Below, piece by piece: positions 34,049 through 42,662 of a DNA stretch of 64,000 bases. Location: NCBI RefSeq assembly GCF_030009775.1, contig NZ_JASCTH010000008.1, positions 102,579-166,578 on the forward strand. The letters are read 5' to 3'. This DNA comes from Actinoplanes sandaracinus (GTDB taxonomy: Bacteria; Actinomycetota; Actinomycetes; Mycobacteriales; Micromonosporaceae). Both the position numbers and the translations under genes were made by a program. The notes under the pieces were generated by a model. It worked only from the letters and a program-made list of their open reading frames with translations, was not told the DNA's origin and searched no databases. Numbering within the stretch: the stretch's first letter is position 1; the number at the start of each line of letters is the position of its first letter.

Positions 34049-35131
34049 CTGTCCGACGCTAAGGCGTTCCTGGTTTCGATCGAGGCGGACAAGCTCCGGG
34101 GTACGTACATCGATCCCTCCGCCGGGCAGACCCTCTTCCGCGACTACGCCGAGGAGTGGCTGCGTACCAGGGCACTCGACGAGTCGACCCGGGAGAGCAC
34201 GGAGCGCAGAGTGCGCGGACACCTGCTGCCTACCTTCGGTGACTCTCAGCTCGCGGCGATCAAGCCGAGAGAAATTCGCGAGTGGGACCGCAAGATGGTC
34301 GGCACGCTCGGCGACGGCACGCGGGCGGTGGTCTTCGCTCACCTGAAGTCCATCCTCAATGCCGCCGTCGACGACGAGAAGATCGGCAAGAATCCTTGCC
34401 TAGCTCGCTCAGTCATCGCGCCACGGCCCATCCAGCGCAAGGTGATCCCCTGGAAAGCGGAAATCGTCTCGGCGATCCAGGCAGGCATCCAAAAGCGCTA
34501 CAGCCCGATGGTGGCCCTCGGTGCTGGGTGCGGAATGCGTCAAGGCGAGATCCTCGGGATTTCACCCGATGACGTCGACTTTGACGGCGGCTGGTTGCAC
34601 ATCGTCCGGCAAGTCAAGATCGTCCGGGATCGTCTGGTGTTCGGGCTTCCCAAGAGCGATCGAGATCGCCGAGTGCCGTTGCCGGACAGCGTGGCCGAGC
34701 TTCTCCGCACGCACATCGAGGAGTTTCCTCCGGTCAAGGTCACCTTGCCGTGGGAGAACCCTGCCAGCAACGAGCGGGTCACGGTCCGTCTGGCGTTCAC
34801 CACGACCCGACAGAGCGTGATCAACCGGAACACGTTCAACGCCAAGAGCTGGCATCCCGCACTGCGTAGCGCGGGCGTCACCCCGTCGCGGTCAACCGGG
34901 ATGCATGCGCTGCGGCACTTCTACGCCTCGTCGCTGCTGGACGCGGGCGAAAGTATCAAGGCCCTGTCCGAGTATCTCGGGCACGCCAATCCGGGTTTCA
35001 CCTTGCGGTACTACACCCATTTGATGCCCTCCAGCGAGGGACGTACCCGGAAGGCAATCGATGACCTGTTCCGGTCGAGCGAGAACTCTGACGGCCCGGA
35101 AGGAGAGCCTGACGGCCTGGCGACGGCCTGA
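34049..35131 (+). CDS. int: Tyrosine recombinase (integrase) with missing or non-canonical N-terminus
   Basis: The open frame runs from 33986 and shows integrase homology from about 34052 (AKAFLVSIEADKLRGTYIDP). It includes the core-binding domain (FRDYAEEWLRT...) and a complete catalytic domain: Arg in GCGMRQGEILG, His-x-x-Arg in MHALRHFYAS, LGHANPG and the nucleophile Tyr in LRYYTH. No ATG, GTG or TTG occurs in frame before the GTG at 34211, which would delete part of the core-binding domain. A CTG at 34049 has GGAGGGG 5 nt upstream and is used here as a tentative start. The usual 45-60 residue arm-binding N-terminus is absent, through loss, frameshift or sequence error. Confidence 0.75.
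   Translation: MSDAKAFLVSIEADKLRGTYIDPSAGQTLFRDYAEEWLRTRALDESTRESTERRVRGHLLPTFGDSQLAAIKPREIREWDRKMVGTLGDGTRAVVFAHLKSILNAAVDDEKIGKNPCLARSVIAPRPIQRKVIPWKAEIVSAIQAGIQKRYSPMVALGAGCGMRQGEILGISPDDVDFDGGWLHIVRQVKIVRDRLVFGLPKSDRDRRVPLPDSVAELLRTHIEEFPPVKVTLPWENPASNERVTVRLAFTTTRQSVINRNTFNAKSWHPALRSAGVTPSRSTGMHALRHFYASSLLDAGESIKALSEYLGHANPGFTLRYYTHLMPSSEGRTRKAIDDLFRSSENSDGPEGEPDGLATA
35110..35131 (+). repeat. Arm-type repeat, right end
   Basis: 22 bp with one mismatch to the left-end repeat. It forms the last codons and stop of the integrase gene and ends 35 bp before attR. Confidence 0.7.
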
Positions 35132-35166
35132 GCGGGGTGAACTCGGGTATCTTCCCAGTTCAGATG

Positions 35167-35196
35167 GGGGCGGGCCGTCGATACGGGACCTACCGA
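35167..35196 (+). repeat. attR core repeat
   Basis: 30 bp identical to attL. Confidence 0.85.
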
Positions 35197-35202
35197 CGGC
35201 CC
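35172..35202. repeat. Hairpin reconstituted at the attachment site
   Basis: GGGCCGTCG and CGACGGCCC pair perfectly around a 13-nt loop. The right arm is chromosomal, so the empty site was a hairpin, and integration replaced it at the left end. Confidence 0.65.
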
Positions 35203-35418
35203 GCGGCCGCGCGCCATCGTCCGGCGCGGGCACGTCCCACCGTACGCCCGCCGACAGCGACCGGCGCAAACCGGGAGCGTGAGATGTGCCCTGGCCGTAG
35301 CGTGTCCCGCATCACTGCCGATCAGGCCCGGACCGAGCGCATGCTGTGAACACAGCGCTCTCTCAGCCGGACTCACGCACAATGCCGTGAGCCCTGAAGC
35401 CGCGAGGTGGCCCTGCCG

Positions 35419-36156
35419 ATGACCGAACTACTGACCATGTTCGCCACCCCCGCGTGGGCGTACCTGGCCTTGTTCGCGTTCCTCGCGGTCGACGCCCTGG
35501 TGCCGGTGATCCCCATCCAGGCCATCATGATCACTTCCGGCGCCCTGACCGTCTACGGCAGCCTCGACCTCGCCGCGGTGATCGCGGTGGGGGCGTCCGG
35601 CATGTTCGTCGGCGATGGCATCGCCTTCGTGCTGGGCCGCTCGACCGGGGCCCGGCTGAGCGCCCTGCGGGCACGTTTCGCGCCCCGCAACGAGGACGGC
35701 GACTCCCGCACCAGGCGGGCCGCCGAGCGCTTCACCCGTGGCCTGCGCCGGCCCGGCCCGCTCGTGATCCTGCTCTGCCGGTTCGTTCCCGGCGGCCGGA
35801 TGGCCTCCGGCTATCACGCCGGCCGCACCGGCTACCCGATCAGATCCTTCGTCGGGTACGACGGCGCCGCCGCTCTCGGCTGGGCCGCCTACGGCGGACT
35901 GGTCGGGCACCTCGGGGGTACCGCGATCACCCAGTCCGCCTGGCGGCTGTTCGCCGTCGCCGCCACCGCCGCCGTCGTCTTCGGCACCGCCGGCTGGATG
36001 CTCGCTCTGTTCGGCGGCAGCGACGAGCCGGAACCCGACAGCGGCGAGAGGCCGGAATCCGGCGGCCGAGACGAGCGGGAACCTACTGGATCTCGTGCTG
36101 CATCAGCTGACGCGCCGCCTCCGCGATCGACCCGGAGAGCGAGGGGTAGATCGTGA
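35419..36156 (+). CDS. DedA/SNARE-associated family membrane protein
   Basis: 245 residues with about five hydrophobic segments. DedA proteins are undecaprenyl-phosphate or lipid translocases/scramblases with roles in envelope homeostasis. Visible: VPVIPIQAIMITSGAL, GDGIAFVLGRSTG and the family's conserved RFVPGGRMASGYHAGR. The C-terminal 45 residues are polar. The ATG at 35419 is preferred over the GTG at 35407 because GAGGTGG is spaced for it. Its last 74 bp overlap the convergent lpdA gene. Confidence 0.88.
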   Translation: MTELLTMFATPAWAYLALFAFLAVDALVPVIPIQAIMITSGALTVYGSLDLAAVIAVGASGMFVGDGIAFVLGRSTGARLSALRARFAPRNEDGDSRTRRAAERFTRGLRRPGPLVILLCRFVPGGRMASGYHAGRTGYPIRSFVGYDGAAALGWAAYGGLVGHLGGTAITQSAWRLFAVAATAAVVFGTAGWMLALFGGSDEPEPDSGERPESGGRDEREPTGSRAASADAPPPRSTRRARGRS

Positions 36157-37483
36157 TGGTGTGCGCCAGCTGATCGACCGTCAGGTTGTTCTCGATCGCC
36201 ATGGTGATGGGCAGGATCAGCTCGCTCGCCTTCGGCGCCACCACCACACCGCCGACGATCTGGCCGGTCGCCGGGCGGCAGAACAGCTTCACGAACCCGT
36301 CCTGTACGCCGGACATCTTGGCGCGGGCGTTGCCGGTCAGCGGCAGCATCACCTGGCGGGCCGGGAACCGGCCGGAGTCGACCTCGTTCTGTGAGACCCC
36401 GACGGTGGCCAGTTCCGGGTCGGTGAAGACGTTCGCCGAGACGGTGCGCAGCCGCAGCGGCGCCACCGCCTCGCCCATGGCGTGCCAGATCGCGATCCGG
36501 CCCTGCATGGCCGCCACGCTGGCCAGCGGCAGCACGCCGGTGCAGTCGCCGGCGGCGTAGATGCCGGGAACGTTGGTGCGGGAGACCCGGTCGACGGTCA
36601 CGTAGCCGCCGTCGGAGATGTCCACGCCGTACTCCCGCAGGCCCAGCTCGGCGGTGTTCGGGATGGCGCCGACCGCCATCAGGGCATGCGACGCCTCGAC
36701 CGTGCGCCCGTCGGAGAGGGTGACCAGCACCCCGTCGCCGGTGTTCACCACCGAATCGCCGCGCGACTGGCTGAGGATCGTCATGCCGCGCTCACGGAAC
36801 ACCCGCTCGATCGCCATCGCGGCGTCGGCGTCCTCGTGCGGCATGACCCGCTCCCGGCTGGAGATCAATGTCACCTTCACACCCATCGCCAGGTAGGCGC
36901 TGGCGAACTCGGCGCCGGTCACGCCGGACCCGATCACCACCAGGTGGGAGGGCAGCTCCTCCAGGTCCCACACCTGCCGCCAGTCCAGGATGCGCTCGCC
37001 GTCCGGCCGGGCCGAGGCGAGCACCCGCGGCGTGGCCCCGGTGGCCAGCAGCACGGTGGCGGCCTCCACCGGGTACGTCTCCCCACCCTCGGGCGTGATC
37101 AGCACCTGGTGGGTGTGCCCGAGCCGGTCCTCACCGAGCCGGGCCCGGCCGCGGACCACGTTCACCCCGGCCTTGATCAGTTTGGTCTGGATGTCGCCGG
37201 ACTGGGCCAGGGCGAGTTTCTTGACCCGTTCGTTGACCGCTTTCGCGTCGACGCTGACCCCGTCCAGCCCGGACGACCGGATGCCGAACCGCTCGTTGGA
37301 GCGATAACCGGTCATCACCTCGGAGCTCGCGATGAAGGTCTTCGACGGCACACAGTCGGTGAGCACGCACGCGCCACCCGGTCCGTCCGCCTCGACGAGC
37401 GTGACGTCCGCCCCGAGTTGGGCCGCGACCAGAGCCGCCTCGTACCCACCCGGTCCCCCGCCGATGATCACGATGCGACTCAC
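36083..37483 (-). CDS. lpdA: NAD(P)H-quinone dehydrogenase / flavoprotein disulfide reductase (LpdA type)
   Basis: 466 residues from GTG 37483, with GGAGGT 9 nt upstream. FAD-binding IVIIGGGPGGYEAAL, the redox pair CVLTDCVPSKT (C-x4-C), the NAD(P) site VVIGSGVTGAEFASAY, a second FAD site GIYAAGDCTGVLPLA, and a dimerisation domain at the end. The terminal His-x4-Glu expected of lipoamide dehydrogenases is replaced (HTITIYPSLSGS), as in mycobacterial LpdA (Rv3303c), which reduces quinones. The 3' end overlaps dedA by 74 bp. Confidence 0.93.
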   Translation of the reverse strand: MSRIVIIGGGPGGYEAALVAAQLGADVTLVEADGPGGACVLTDCVPSKTFIASSEVMTGYRSNERFGIRSSGLDGVSVDAKAVNERVKKLALAQSGDIQTKLIKAGVNVVRGRARLGEDRLGHTHQVLITPEGGETYPVEAATVLLATGATPRVLASARPDGERILDWRQVWDLEELPSHLVVIGSGVTGAEFASAYLAMGVKVTLISSRERVMPHEDADAAMAIERVFRERGMTILSQSRGDSVVNTGDGVLVTLSDGRTVEASHALMAVGAIPNTAELGLREYGVDISDGGYVTVDRVSRTNVPGIYAAGDCTGVLPLASVAAMQGRIAIWHAMGEAVAPLRLRTVSANVFTDPELATVGVSQNEVDSGRFPARQVMLPLTGNARAKMSGVQDGFVKLFCRPATGQIVGGVVVAPKASELILPITMAIENNLTVDQLAHTITIYPSLSGSIAEAARQLMQHEIQ

Positions 37484-37568
37484 GAAAACCCGACCTCCTA
37501 CAGACATGTGAAACCGATGAGTTGTGCCGACACGCACTCCTCATATTCTCACTGACCGCCACTAGGAC

Positions 37569-37574
37569 TATCGT
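37569..37574 (+). promoter_or_regulatory. -10 box for leaderless cyclotransferase-like gene
   Basis: TATCGT ends 7 nt before the GTG at 37582. Confidence 0.6.
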
Positions 37575-37581
37575 CGTCGCC

Positions 37582-38043
37582 GTGCGTCACTACGCCGCGT
37601 ATGGCTCGAACCTGGATCCCGCCCGCATGCGGGCCTACTGTCCGCACTCGCCGATGGTCGGCGTGGGGTGGATCGAAGGCTGGCGCCTCACCTTTGCCGG
37701 TGAAGGAGATATGGGCTGGGAGGGGGCGGTGACAACGATTGTCGAATCGCCCGGCGACCGGGTCTTCGTCTCCCTCTACGACGTCCACCCCTGGGACGCC
37801 GCCCAACTCGACGAGGTCGAGGGGGTGACCGCGGGGGCGTACCAGAAGGTGACCGTCCGTGTATCGACGCTCGACGGTGACCTTCCCGCCTGGGTGTATG
37901 TCTTCACGGGTTACGAGGGCGGCCTGCCGACCGCCTGGTACCTGTCGGAGATCGCCAACGCGGCGGAGAAGGCCGGTGCGCCCGACGATTACGTCGCCGA
38001 CCTGCGCGGGCGCCCCAGCGGAACGGCCTCGCCGGAGATCTAA
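37582..38043 (+). CDS. Gamma-glutamylcyclotransferase-family protein
   Basis: 153 residues. YAAYGSNLDPARM is the glycine-rich YGSN motif of the AIG2/GGCT-like fold, followed by LTFAGEGDMGWEGAVTTIV, a catalytic-Glu candidate in LDEVEGVTAGAYQKV, and VYVFTGYEGG. Family members cyclise gamma-glutamyl amines or peptides; the substrate is unclear. GTG start with a leaderless promoter. Its last 4 bp overlap the convergent GNAT gene. Confidence 0.85.
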   Translation: MRHYAAYGSNLDPARMRAYCPHSPMVGVGWIEGWRLTFAGEGDMGWEGAVTTIVESPGDRVFVSLYDVHPWDAAQLDEVEGVTAGAYQKVTVRVSTLDGDLPAWVYVFTGYEGGLPTAWYLSEIANAAEKAGAPDDYVADLRGRPSGTASPEI

Positions 38044-39005
38044 CCGGCCGTCCCGATCGTGGTCCGGTAGATGTTGGCCCGGTACAGCGCGTCCATGCCG
38101 ACCTTGAAGTAGAGGCTCGCGGCATCGGTCGGGTTGGCCAGGTCGACGCCGAGGCCCGCTTTCGGGCGGCCTTTCGCCGCGTAGGTGGCGAAGGCCCGCC
38201 GCAGCAGCGCCTCACCGACACCCCGCTTGCGGTACGGCCGGAGCACCGCCAGATGCTTCACCCAGCCCTCGTCGGTTTCCGCGCCACCGTCGGTGGACTG
38301 GAGCACCCCGGCGATCTCGCCGCCGATCTCGGCGACGAACCACTCGTCGAACGGGGTCGCGGCCGCGGCGTCGATCTGGGCACGCCAGCCGTCCCACGCC
38401 ATCGCCGGGTGGTCGGAGTCCTTGAAGGCGTCCTCGATCACCGCGTGGAAGGCCCGCATCTCGGTCTCGTCGCCGTGGCGGACCGGGCGGACGGTGACGC
38501 CGGCCGGCGGCTCGGGCGCGACCGGGGAGACACCGTCGAGGGACAGATGCATCCGGGCGAACTGCTTGAGGAAGCTGAACCCGGCGCCGGTCAGCGCCTC
38601 GATCAGCGCGGTCTCGCCGGGGATCGCGCCGGCCCGGACCTCGTAGACGTCGTGACCCAGTTCGGCGGCCCGCTCCACCATGCGGGCCATCAACAGTTCG
38701 AGCAGCGGTTTCAGGGCGGGCAGGCCGATGCCCGGCCAGAAGTAGACGTTGGCCATGTCGCGGCTGCCGCCGGTGGAGTTGCCCGGGAACGCCCAGCCGA
38801 CGACCTTGCCCGACACGTCGAGGGCGAGCCAGGAGTCCCGGGCCGGGTCGGTGTTGGGGGTGGTGAGGTCGTCACGCACCTCGTCGCTGGTGTAGTCGGG
38901 CGCGCCGACCGCGGCGATGTCGCTGGCGTGCACCAACTCGAGGATCGCGGGAACGTCGTCGAGGGTGGGCCGGCGCGTGCTCCAGCCGAGGGGCAGATCC
39001 GTCAT
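38040..39005 (-). CDS. Two-domain GNAT acetyltransferase
   Basis: 321 residues containing two GNAT folds. The first (about 8-150) is degenerate; the second (about 168-310) has the acetyl-CoA loop LRPYRKRGVGEALLRRAF and the later motif PTDAASLYFKVGMDAL. The double-GNAT design resembles mycothiol synthase MshD, but the set of conserved residues is not enough to say it makes mycothiol. ATG at 39005. Confidence 0.85.
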   Translation of the reverse strand: MTDLPLGWSTRRPTLDDVPAILELVHASDIAAVGAPDYTSDEVRDDLTTPNTDPARDSWLALDVSGKVVGWAFPGNSTGGSRDMANVYFWPGIGLPALKPLLELLMARMVERAAELGHDVYEVRAGAIPGETALIEALTGAGFSFLKQFARMHLSLDGVSPVAPEPPAGVTVRPVRHGDETEMRAFHAVIEDAFKDSDHPAMAWDGWRAQIDAAAATPFDEWFVAEIGGEIAGVLQSTDGGAETDEGWVKHLAVLRPYRKRGVGEALLRRAFATYAAKGRPKAGLGVDLANPTDAASLYFKVGMDALYRANIYRTTIGTAG

Positions 39006-39116
39006 GGGGGCATCCGACCACGCCGCTCACCGCCCTGCCAACCGAGTTTCGAGGGCCACTCCACACCCCGGCATGACCGCACGCGGACGTGCCGTGAGCG
39101 GGGCGATGCGGGGCCG

Positions 39117-39854
39117 TCAGCGGGCCAGGCGGTGGCCCAACGACTCCAGCAGCCCGGTGAGCTCGACCCGCTCGCTCTGGTCCAGGGCCGCGTAGGCCTG
39201 GCCGGCCAGCGCGTCCGCCACCGCCTCGGCCCAGATCAGGCGGCGGACCAGCGGGCCGGCCGGAGGGTACGGCGCCTGCCAGCCGAGCGCCACCGCGCCG
39301 GTCTCGCCCTCCGGCCCGGCGAGGATCGCCTCGAGCGGGGTGAGGCCACTGGCCCGGACCGCGATGACGTGCACTCCCAGCCGGTGCTCGTGCAGCAGGT
39401 GCAGCAGCACCGCCGCCCGGGCCCCGGGTGAGGTGCCCGGCACCGGCATGGCCCGCCAGGCCGCGAACAGCGGCAGCCCGGCGGTGTCCACCCGGCCGGT
39501 CACCCGCCCGGCGAGGTCGAGCAGCCGGGTCAGCCGGGGGAATCCGCCGAGCTGGTCCTCACCCCAGTTGCAGAGCTCGCCCAGATGCCACTTGGCGACC
39601 TCGCTCGGGGCGGAGGCCTTCACCGCCGCCTCCCAGCCGTCGGTGACCGCCTCGGGCGCGATGAACGCCAGCGCCGCCGCAACCGTCTCGGACCGCACCT
39701 CGCCCAGCGCCCCGGCCCGGGCGGAGACGTGGTACGCCCAGCCGGAGAGCCCCAGCAGGCGCGCGCCCTGAAGCGTCCGCGGGGACTCCGAGAAGGCCCG
39801 GAGGATGGTGGCGAGTCCCGTGCGAGCGTTGGCCGCAGCCTGTTCGGGGGTCAC
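39117..39854 (-). CDS. SCO6745-like conserved protein
   Basis: 245 residues, mostly helical and Ala/Leu-rich, matching in design a conserved actinobacterial family (ESPRTLQGARLLGLSGWAYH..., LPLFAAWRAMPVPGTSPGAR, HEHRLGVHVIAVRASGLTPL). The His of HEHRLG and the preceding region are the most conserved-looking. Function unknown. GTG start at 39854 with CAGAAT 6 nt upstream. Confidence 0.75.
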   Translation of the reverse strand: MTPEQAAANARTGLATILRAFSESPRTLQGARLLGLSGWAYHVSARAGALGEVRSETVAAALAFIAPEAVTDGWEAAVKASAPSEVAKWHLGELCNWGEDQLGGFPRLTRLLDLAGRVTGRVDTAGLPLFAAWRAMPVPGTSPGARAAVLLHLLHEHRLGVHVIAVRASGLTPLEAILAGPEGETGAVALGWQAPYPPAGPLVRRLIWAEAVADALAGQAYAALDQSERVELTGLLESLGHRLAR

Positions 39855-39948
39855 CCGCCCGATTCTGCTCCCCCGGACCGTCTAAAGAAAATCTCCGACC
39901 GTCCAGAGAAAATCTCCGGCGACCGTCCGAAGAGAACGCTCCCCGGCG

Positions 39949-40872
39949 TCATGTCCCGCCGGCCGTCAGATCGTCGAGCGCGGCCTGCGCGTCGCCCACC
40001 CGGCGGCGGGCCGCGGCGGCCTCCCTCTCGGCGGTCCGCCGGGCCAGCTTGCGCCGTGCCACGTCGGCCACCGCCTCGGCACGCCGCCGTTCCAGTTCGG
40101 CCAGTTCGGCGTCGAGGTCCTCGACCAGGTGACCGGCGTCCCGCTCGGCCTCCTCGGCCCGCTCCAGCTGACCGTCCGCGCGCCGCTCGGCGGCCAGGGC
40201 GGCGTTCAATTCCCGGTCCAGTTCCCGCCGGCGGCGGCGCTGCTCGGCTGTCGCCCGGTCCCGGGCCGCCGCCGAAGCCGCGGCGGCCTCGGCGGGCTCC
40301 GGCGACATCGCGTCGTCCTCCGGAACGGAGTCGTCCGCGTCCGCGGAGTCGTCGGCGGAGTCGTCGGTGACCAGGCGCAGGCGCGGCCGGGGCACCTCAC
40401 CGAACCCCGAGTGGGTGGCCGCCCGGATCAGCCGCCCGGTCCGCACCTGGGCCGCGACCTCCGGTTCCGCCAGCGCCGCCGTGATCGTCGCCTCCACCTC
40501 GCCGAGCGGCAGTTTCGCCGCCGGGGCGCCGGCCTCGACGGCCAGTCGCCGGGCCGCCGCCACCAGCGACGACACGAACTGCCGCCGCTGGTTGGAGAGT
40601 TCCCGCAACTGCTCGCCGCGTAGCTCGCGCTGGGCGGCCCGCAGGGCGGTGGACAGTTCGGCCAACTCGTCGATCAGCTCCGGCCGCCGGATCGCCAGCA
40701 GGTTCACCACCCACGCCGCGACGGTCGGTTTCCTCAGCGCGGCGAGCCGCTTGGCCGTCTCCCGGTCGCCGGCCAGACGGGCTTCGCCGATCGCGGCGGC
40801 CCGGGCCGCGACGAAGCCGTCCGGCGGCTGCTCGTAGAGCCGCCGGACCACGTCGATGGTTCCGCCCGGCAC
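39949..40872 (-). CDS. Ala/Arg-rich coiled-coil protein, function unknown
   Basis: 307 residues from the GTG at 40872. Residues 1-140 are helical with PTVAAWVVNLLAIRRPELID. An acidic linker follows (DDSADDSADADDSVPEDDA), then about 110 residues of continuous coiled coil (RRRRELDRELNAALAAERRA, ERRRAEAVADVARRKLARRT). The start lies 3 bp after the stop of the metallo-hydrolase gene, so the two form an operon. Such proteins are seen across actinobacteria without an assigned role. Confidence 0.75.
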   Translation of the reverse strand: MPGGTIDVVRRLYEQPPDGFVAARAAAIGEARLAGDRETAKRLAALRKPTVAAWVVNLLAIRRPELIDELAELSTALRAAQRELRGEQLRELSNQRRQFVSSLVAAARRLAVEAGAPAAKLPLGEVEATITAALAEPEVAAQVRTGRLIRAATHSGFGEVPRPRLRLVTDDSADDSADADDSVPEDDAMSPEPAEAAAASAAARDRATAEQRRRRRELDRELNAALAAERRADGQLERAEEAERDAGHLVEDLDAELAELERRRAEAVADVARRKLARRTAEREAAAARRRVGDAQAALDDLTAGGT

Positions 40873-40874
40873 GG

Positions 40875-41507
40875 TCAGTCCAGCACGCTGCCGGGCGTCA
40901 ACTGCTGGAACCTCGTATCGGAGAAGCTCTCCAGGTGCTTGCCGTAAACGGCCGCGCCCCGCTCGTTGACCAGCCCGTCGTGCAGGGCGAAGGCCCGCTC
41001 CGGTTTGACCCCGCGGACGAATTCCAGCGACTCGGCGATCGTCGCCCACGGCGCGTTCAGGGGCACGAACAGCGTCTCCACCGCCGTGTCCGGGGTCACG
41101 AAGGAGTCGCCGGGATGGTAGAGGTTGGCCGCGCCGTCGTCGATCAGGAAGCCCAGGTTGGCGAAGACCGGCACATAGGGGTGGATGATCGCGTGCTGCC
41201 CGCCGAAGGCCCGCACCCGGTAACCCGCCGCCTCGAACTCCTGCCCCGCCGCGACCGCCGTCGTGGCCGGGGAGACGTCCGCGAGCAGGGGCAGGACCGC
41301 CTCGTGCGCGAAGATCCGCAGATCCGGCCGCCGGGACACGGCCCCGGTCACCGCCTTCACGTCGAGGTGGTCGAAGTGCTCGTGGGTGATGAGGACCGCG
41401 TCGGCACCGTCCAAGGCGGACGCTTCGGAGAATTCGCCCGGATCGACGACGAGCACCCCCGCGCCCTCGACGCGTAGGCAGGAATGCGTGAACTTCGTGA
41501 CGCGCAC
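40875..41507 (-). CDS. Metallo-beta-lactamase-fold hydrolase
   Basis: 210 residues. VTKFTHSCLRVEGAGVLVVD starts the fold; ITHEHFDHLD is the H-x-H-x-D-H metal motif, YHPGDSF supplies further ligands (His and Asp), and FALHDGLVNE contains a late His. It resembles UlaG/YhaO-like hydrolases of unknown substrate. GTG start at 41507 with GGAGGGG 4 nt upstream. In-frame upstream sequence is not family-like. Confidence 0.88.
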   Translation of the reverse strand: MRVTKFTHSCLRVEGAGVLVVDPGEFSEASALDGADAVLITHEHFDHLDVKAVTGAVSRRPDLRIFAHEAVLPLLADVSPATTAVAAGQEFEAAGYRVRAFGGQHAIIHPYVPVFANLGFLIDDGAANLYHPGDSFVTPDTAVETLFVPLNAPWATIAESLEFVRGVKPERAFALHDGLVNERGAAVYGKHLESFSDTRFQQLTPGSVLD

Positions 41508-41697
41508 GGGACCCCTCCGCTGCTCTGTGGGGTTCGTTCGCGACGGTGGAGGCGTTCCACCCGGCCTCCGGGAGGCGCAACTCAAGGCAGGTCGCGAACA
41601 GACCCCAAATCGTGACCGCTCACCTCGCAGTCTGCCGGAACCGGAACGGGGCCGCCGTACGTCCCACGGTCAGTGAAGACGTGAGATCGGAGCTGTC

Positions 41698-42639
41698 ATG
41701 AATAAACGGGGACTCATCGTCGTACTGCTGTCGGGCTTCCTGCTCGCCGGCTGCGGCGCCGACGCGGGTTCGAAGGACAACGCCGCCTCGATGGCCGAGC
41801 CGGCGGTCGGCAAGGCCGAGGGCGAGGCGCCGGGCGGGGCGCCTCGCGCCGCCAACCAGGGTGCCGGAGAGGGCTCGACGAGCGGCAAGGACACCGCGGC
41901 GCAGGCGCCGAACCTGCGGGTCGACCAGCGTTCGATCGTCTACACCGGGTCGATCACGGTCCGGGTGGACGACGTCAACGCCAAGGCCGCCCAGGTCACC
42001 GGCATCGCGGCCGGGGCCGGCGGGTTCGTCGGCGGCGACGAGCGCCACAGCGGCGACAAGTCGGCCACCGCGACCATCAAACTGCGTATCCCGGCCGACA
42101 AGTTCACCTCGGTGGTGGACCAGATCGCCGGCCTCGGCAAGGAGGAGAACCGCGGGATCAACACCGAGGACGTCACCGAGCAGGTCGTCGATCTGGACGC
42201 CCGGATCGAGGTGCAGAAGGCCCGGGTGGAGAGCGGCCGGCGTCTGCTCGGCGAGGCCAAGTCGCTGGACGACCTGGTGATGCTGGAGCGTGAGGTGGCC
42301 ACCCGGGAGTCCGACCTGGCCTCTCTGGAAGGCAAGAAGCGCCGCCTGGCGGACCTCACGTCGCTCTCCACGATCACCGTGATCCTGCTGGACCCGGAAG
42401 CGGTCAAGGACGACTCCGGCGACGAGCCGACGGGGTTCCTGGCCGGTCTCTCCGACGGCTGGAACGCGCTGGTCGCTTCGCTCGGCGTGCTGCTCACCGT
42501 GCTCGGCGCGCTCCTGCCGTGGATCATCGCTCTCGGCCTCCCGGCCTGGGCGATCCTGCATCTGCTGCGGCGTTACCGCCGCCGCGGCACCCCCGCGGCG
42601 GCCACCCCGGCCACCGAGGCCCCGGCCACCACCAACTGA
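41698..42639 (+). CDS. DUF4349 lipoprotein
   Basis: 313 residues. Lipobox LLAGCG (Cys19) after a signal peptide, an Ala/Gly/Glu-rich linker, then the DUF4349 domain (about 78-235: RSIVYTGSITVRVDDVNAKA, GGFVGGDERHSGD, RIPADKFTSVVDQIAGLG, a coiled-coil DLDARIEVQKARVES to LASLEGKKRRLADLTSLSTI). A C-terminal transmembrane helix (about 265-290) makes it tethered at both ends. Function unknown; related to envelope-stress lipoproteins in bacilli. Convergent with the M20 gene 23 bp away. Confidence 0.88.
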   Translation: MNKRGLIVVLLSGFLLAGCGADAGSKDNAASMAEPAVGKAEGEAPGGAPRAANQGAGEGSTSGKDTAAQAPNLRVDQRSIVYTGSITVRVDDVNAKAAQVTGIAAGAGGFVGGDERHSGDKSATATIKLRIPADKFTSVVDQIAGLGKEENRGINTEDVTEQVVDLDARIEVQKARVESGRRLLGEAKSLDDLVMLEREVATRESDLASLEGKKRRLADLTSLSTITVILLDPEAVKDDSGDEPTGFLAGLSDGWNALVASLGVLLTVLGALLPWIIALGLPAWAILHLLRRYRRRGTPAAATPATEAPATTN

Positions 42640-42662
42640 TCGCGGTACGGCCCGCCAGGCGC

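Larger units (their letters stand above)
31214..35196. mobile_element. Small integrated element bounded by 30-bp att repeats
   Basis: Identical 30-bp sequences at 31214-31243 and 35167-35196 enclose 3.98 kb with a tyrosine integrase, an AlpA/Xis-like protein, a small unknown gene and one cargo gene. Inside each end is a near-identical 22-bp repeat, a likely arm-type binding site. The interior is less GC-rich than the flanks and its cargo gene contains TTA codons. No replication initiator, FtsK/Tra or relaxase gene was found, so it would be a satellite or a remnant of an AICE-type element. Confidence 0.82.
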
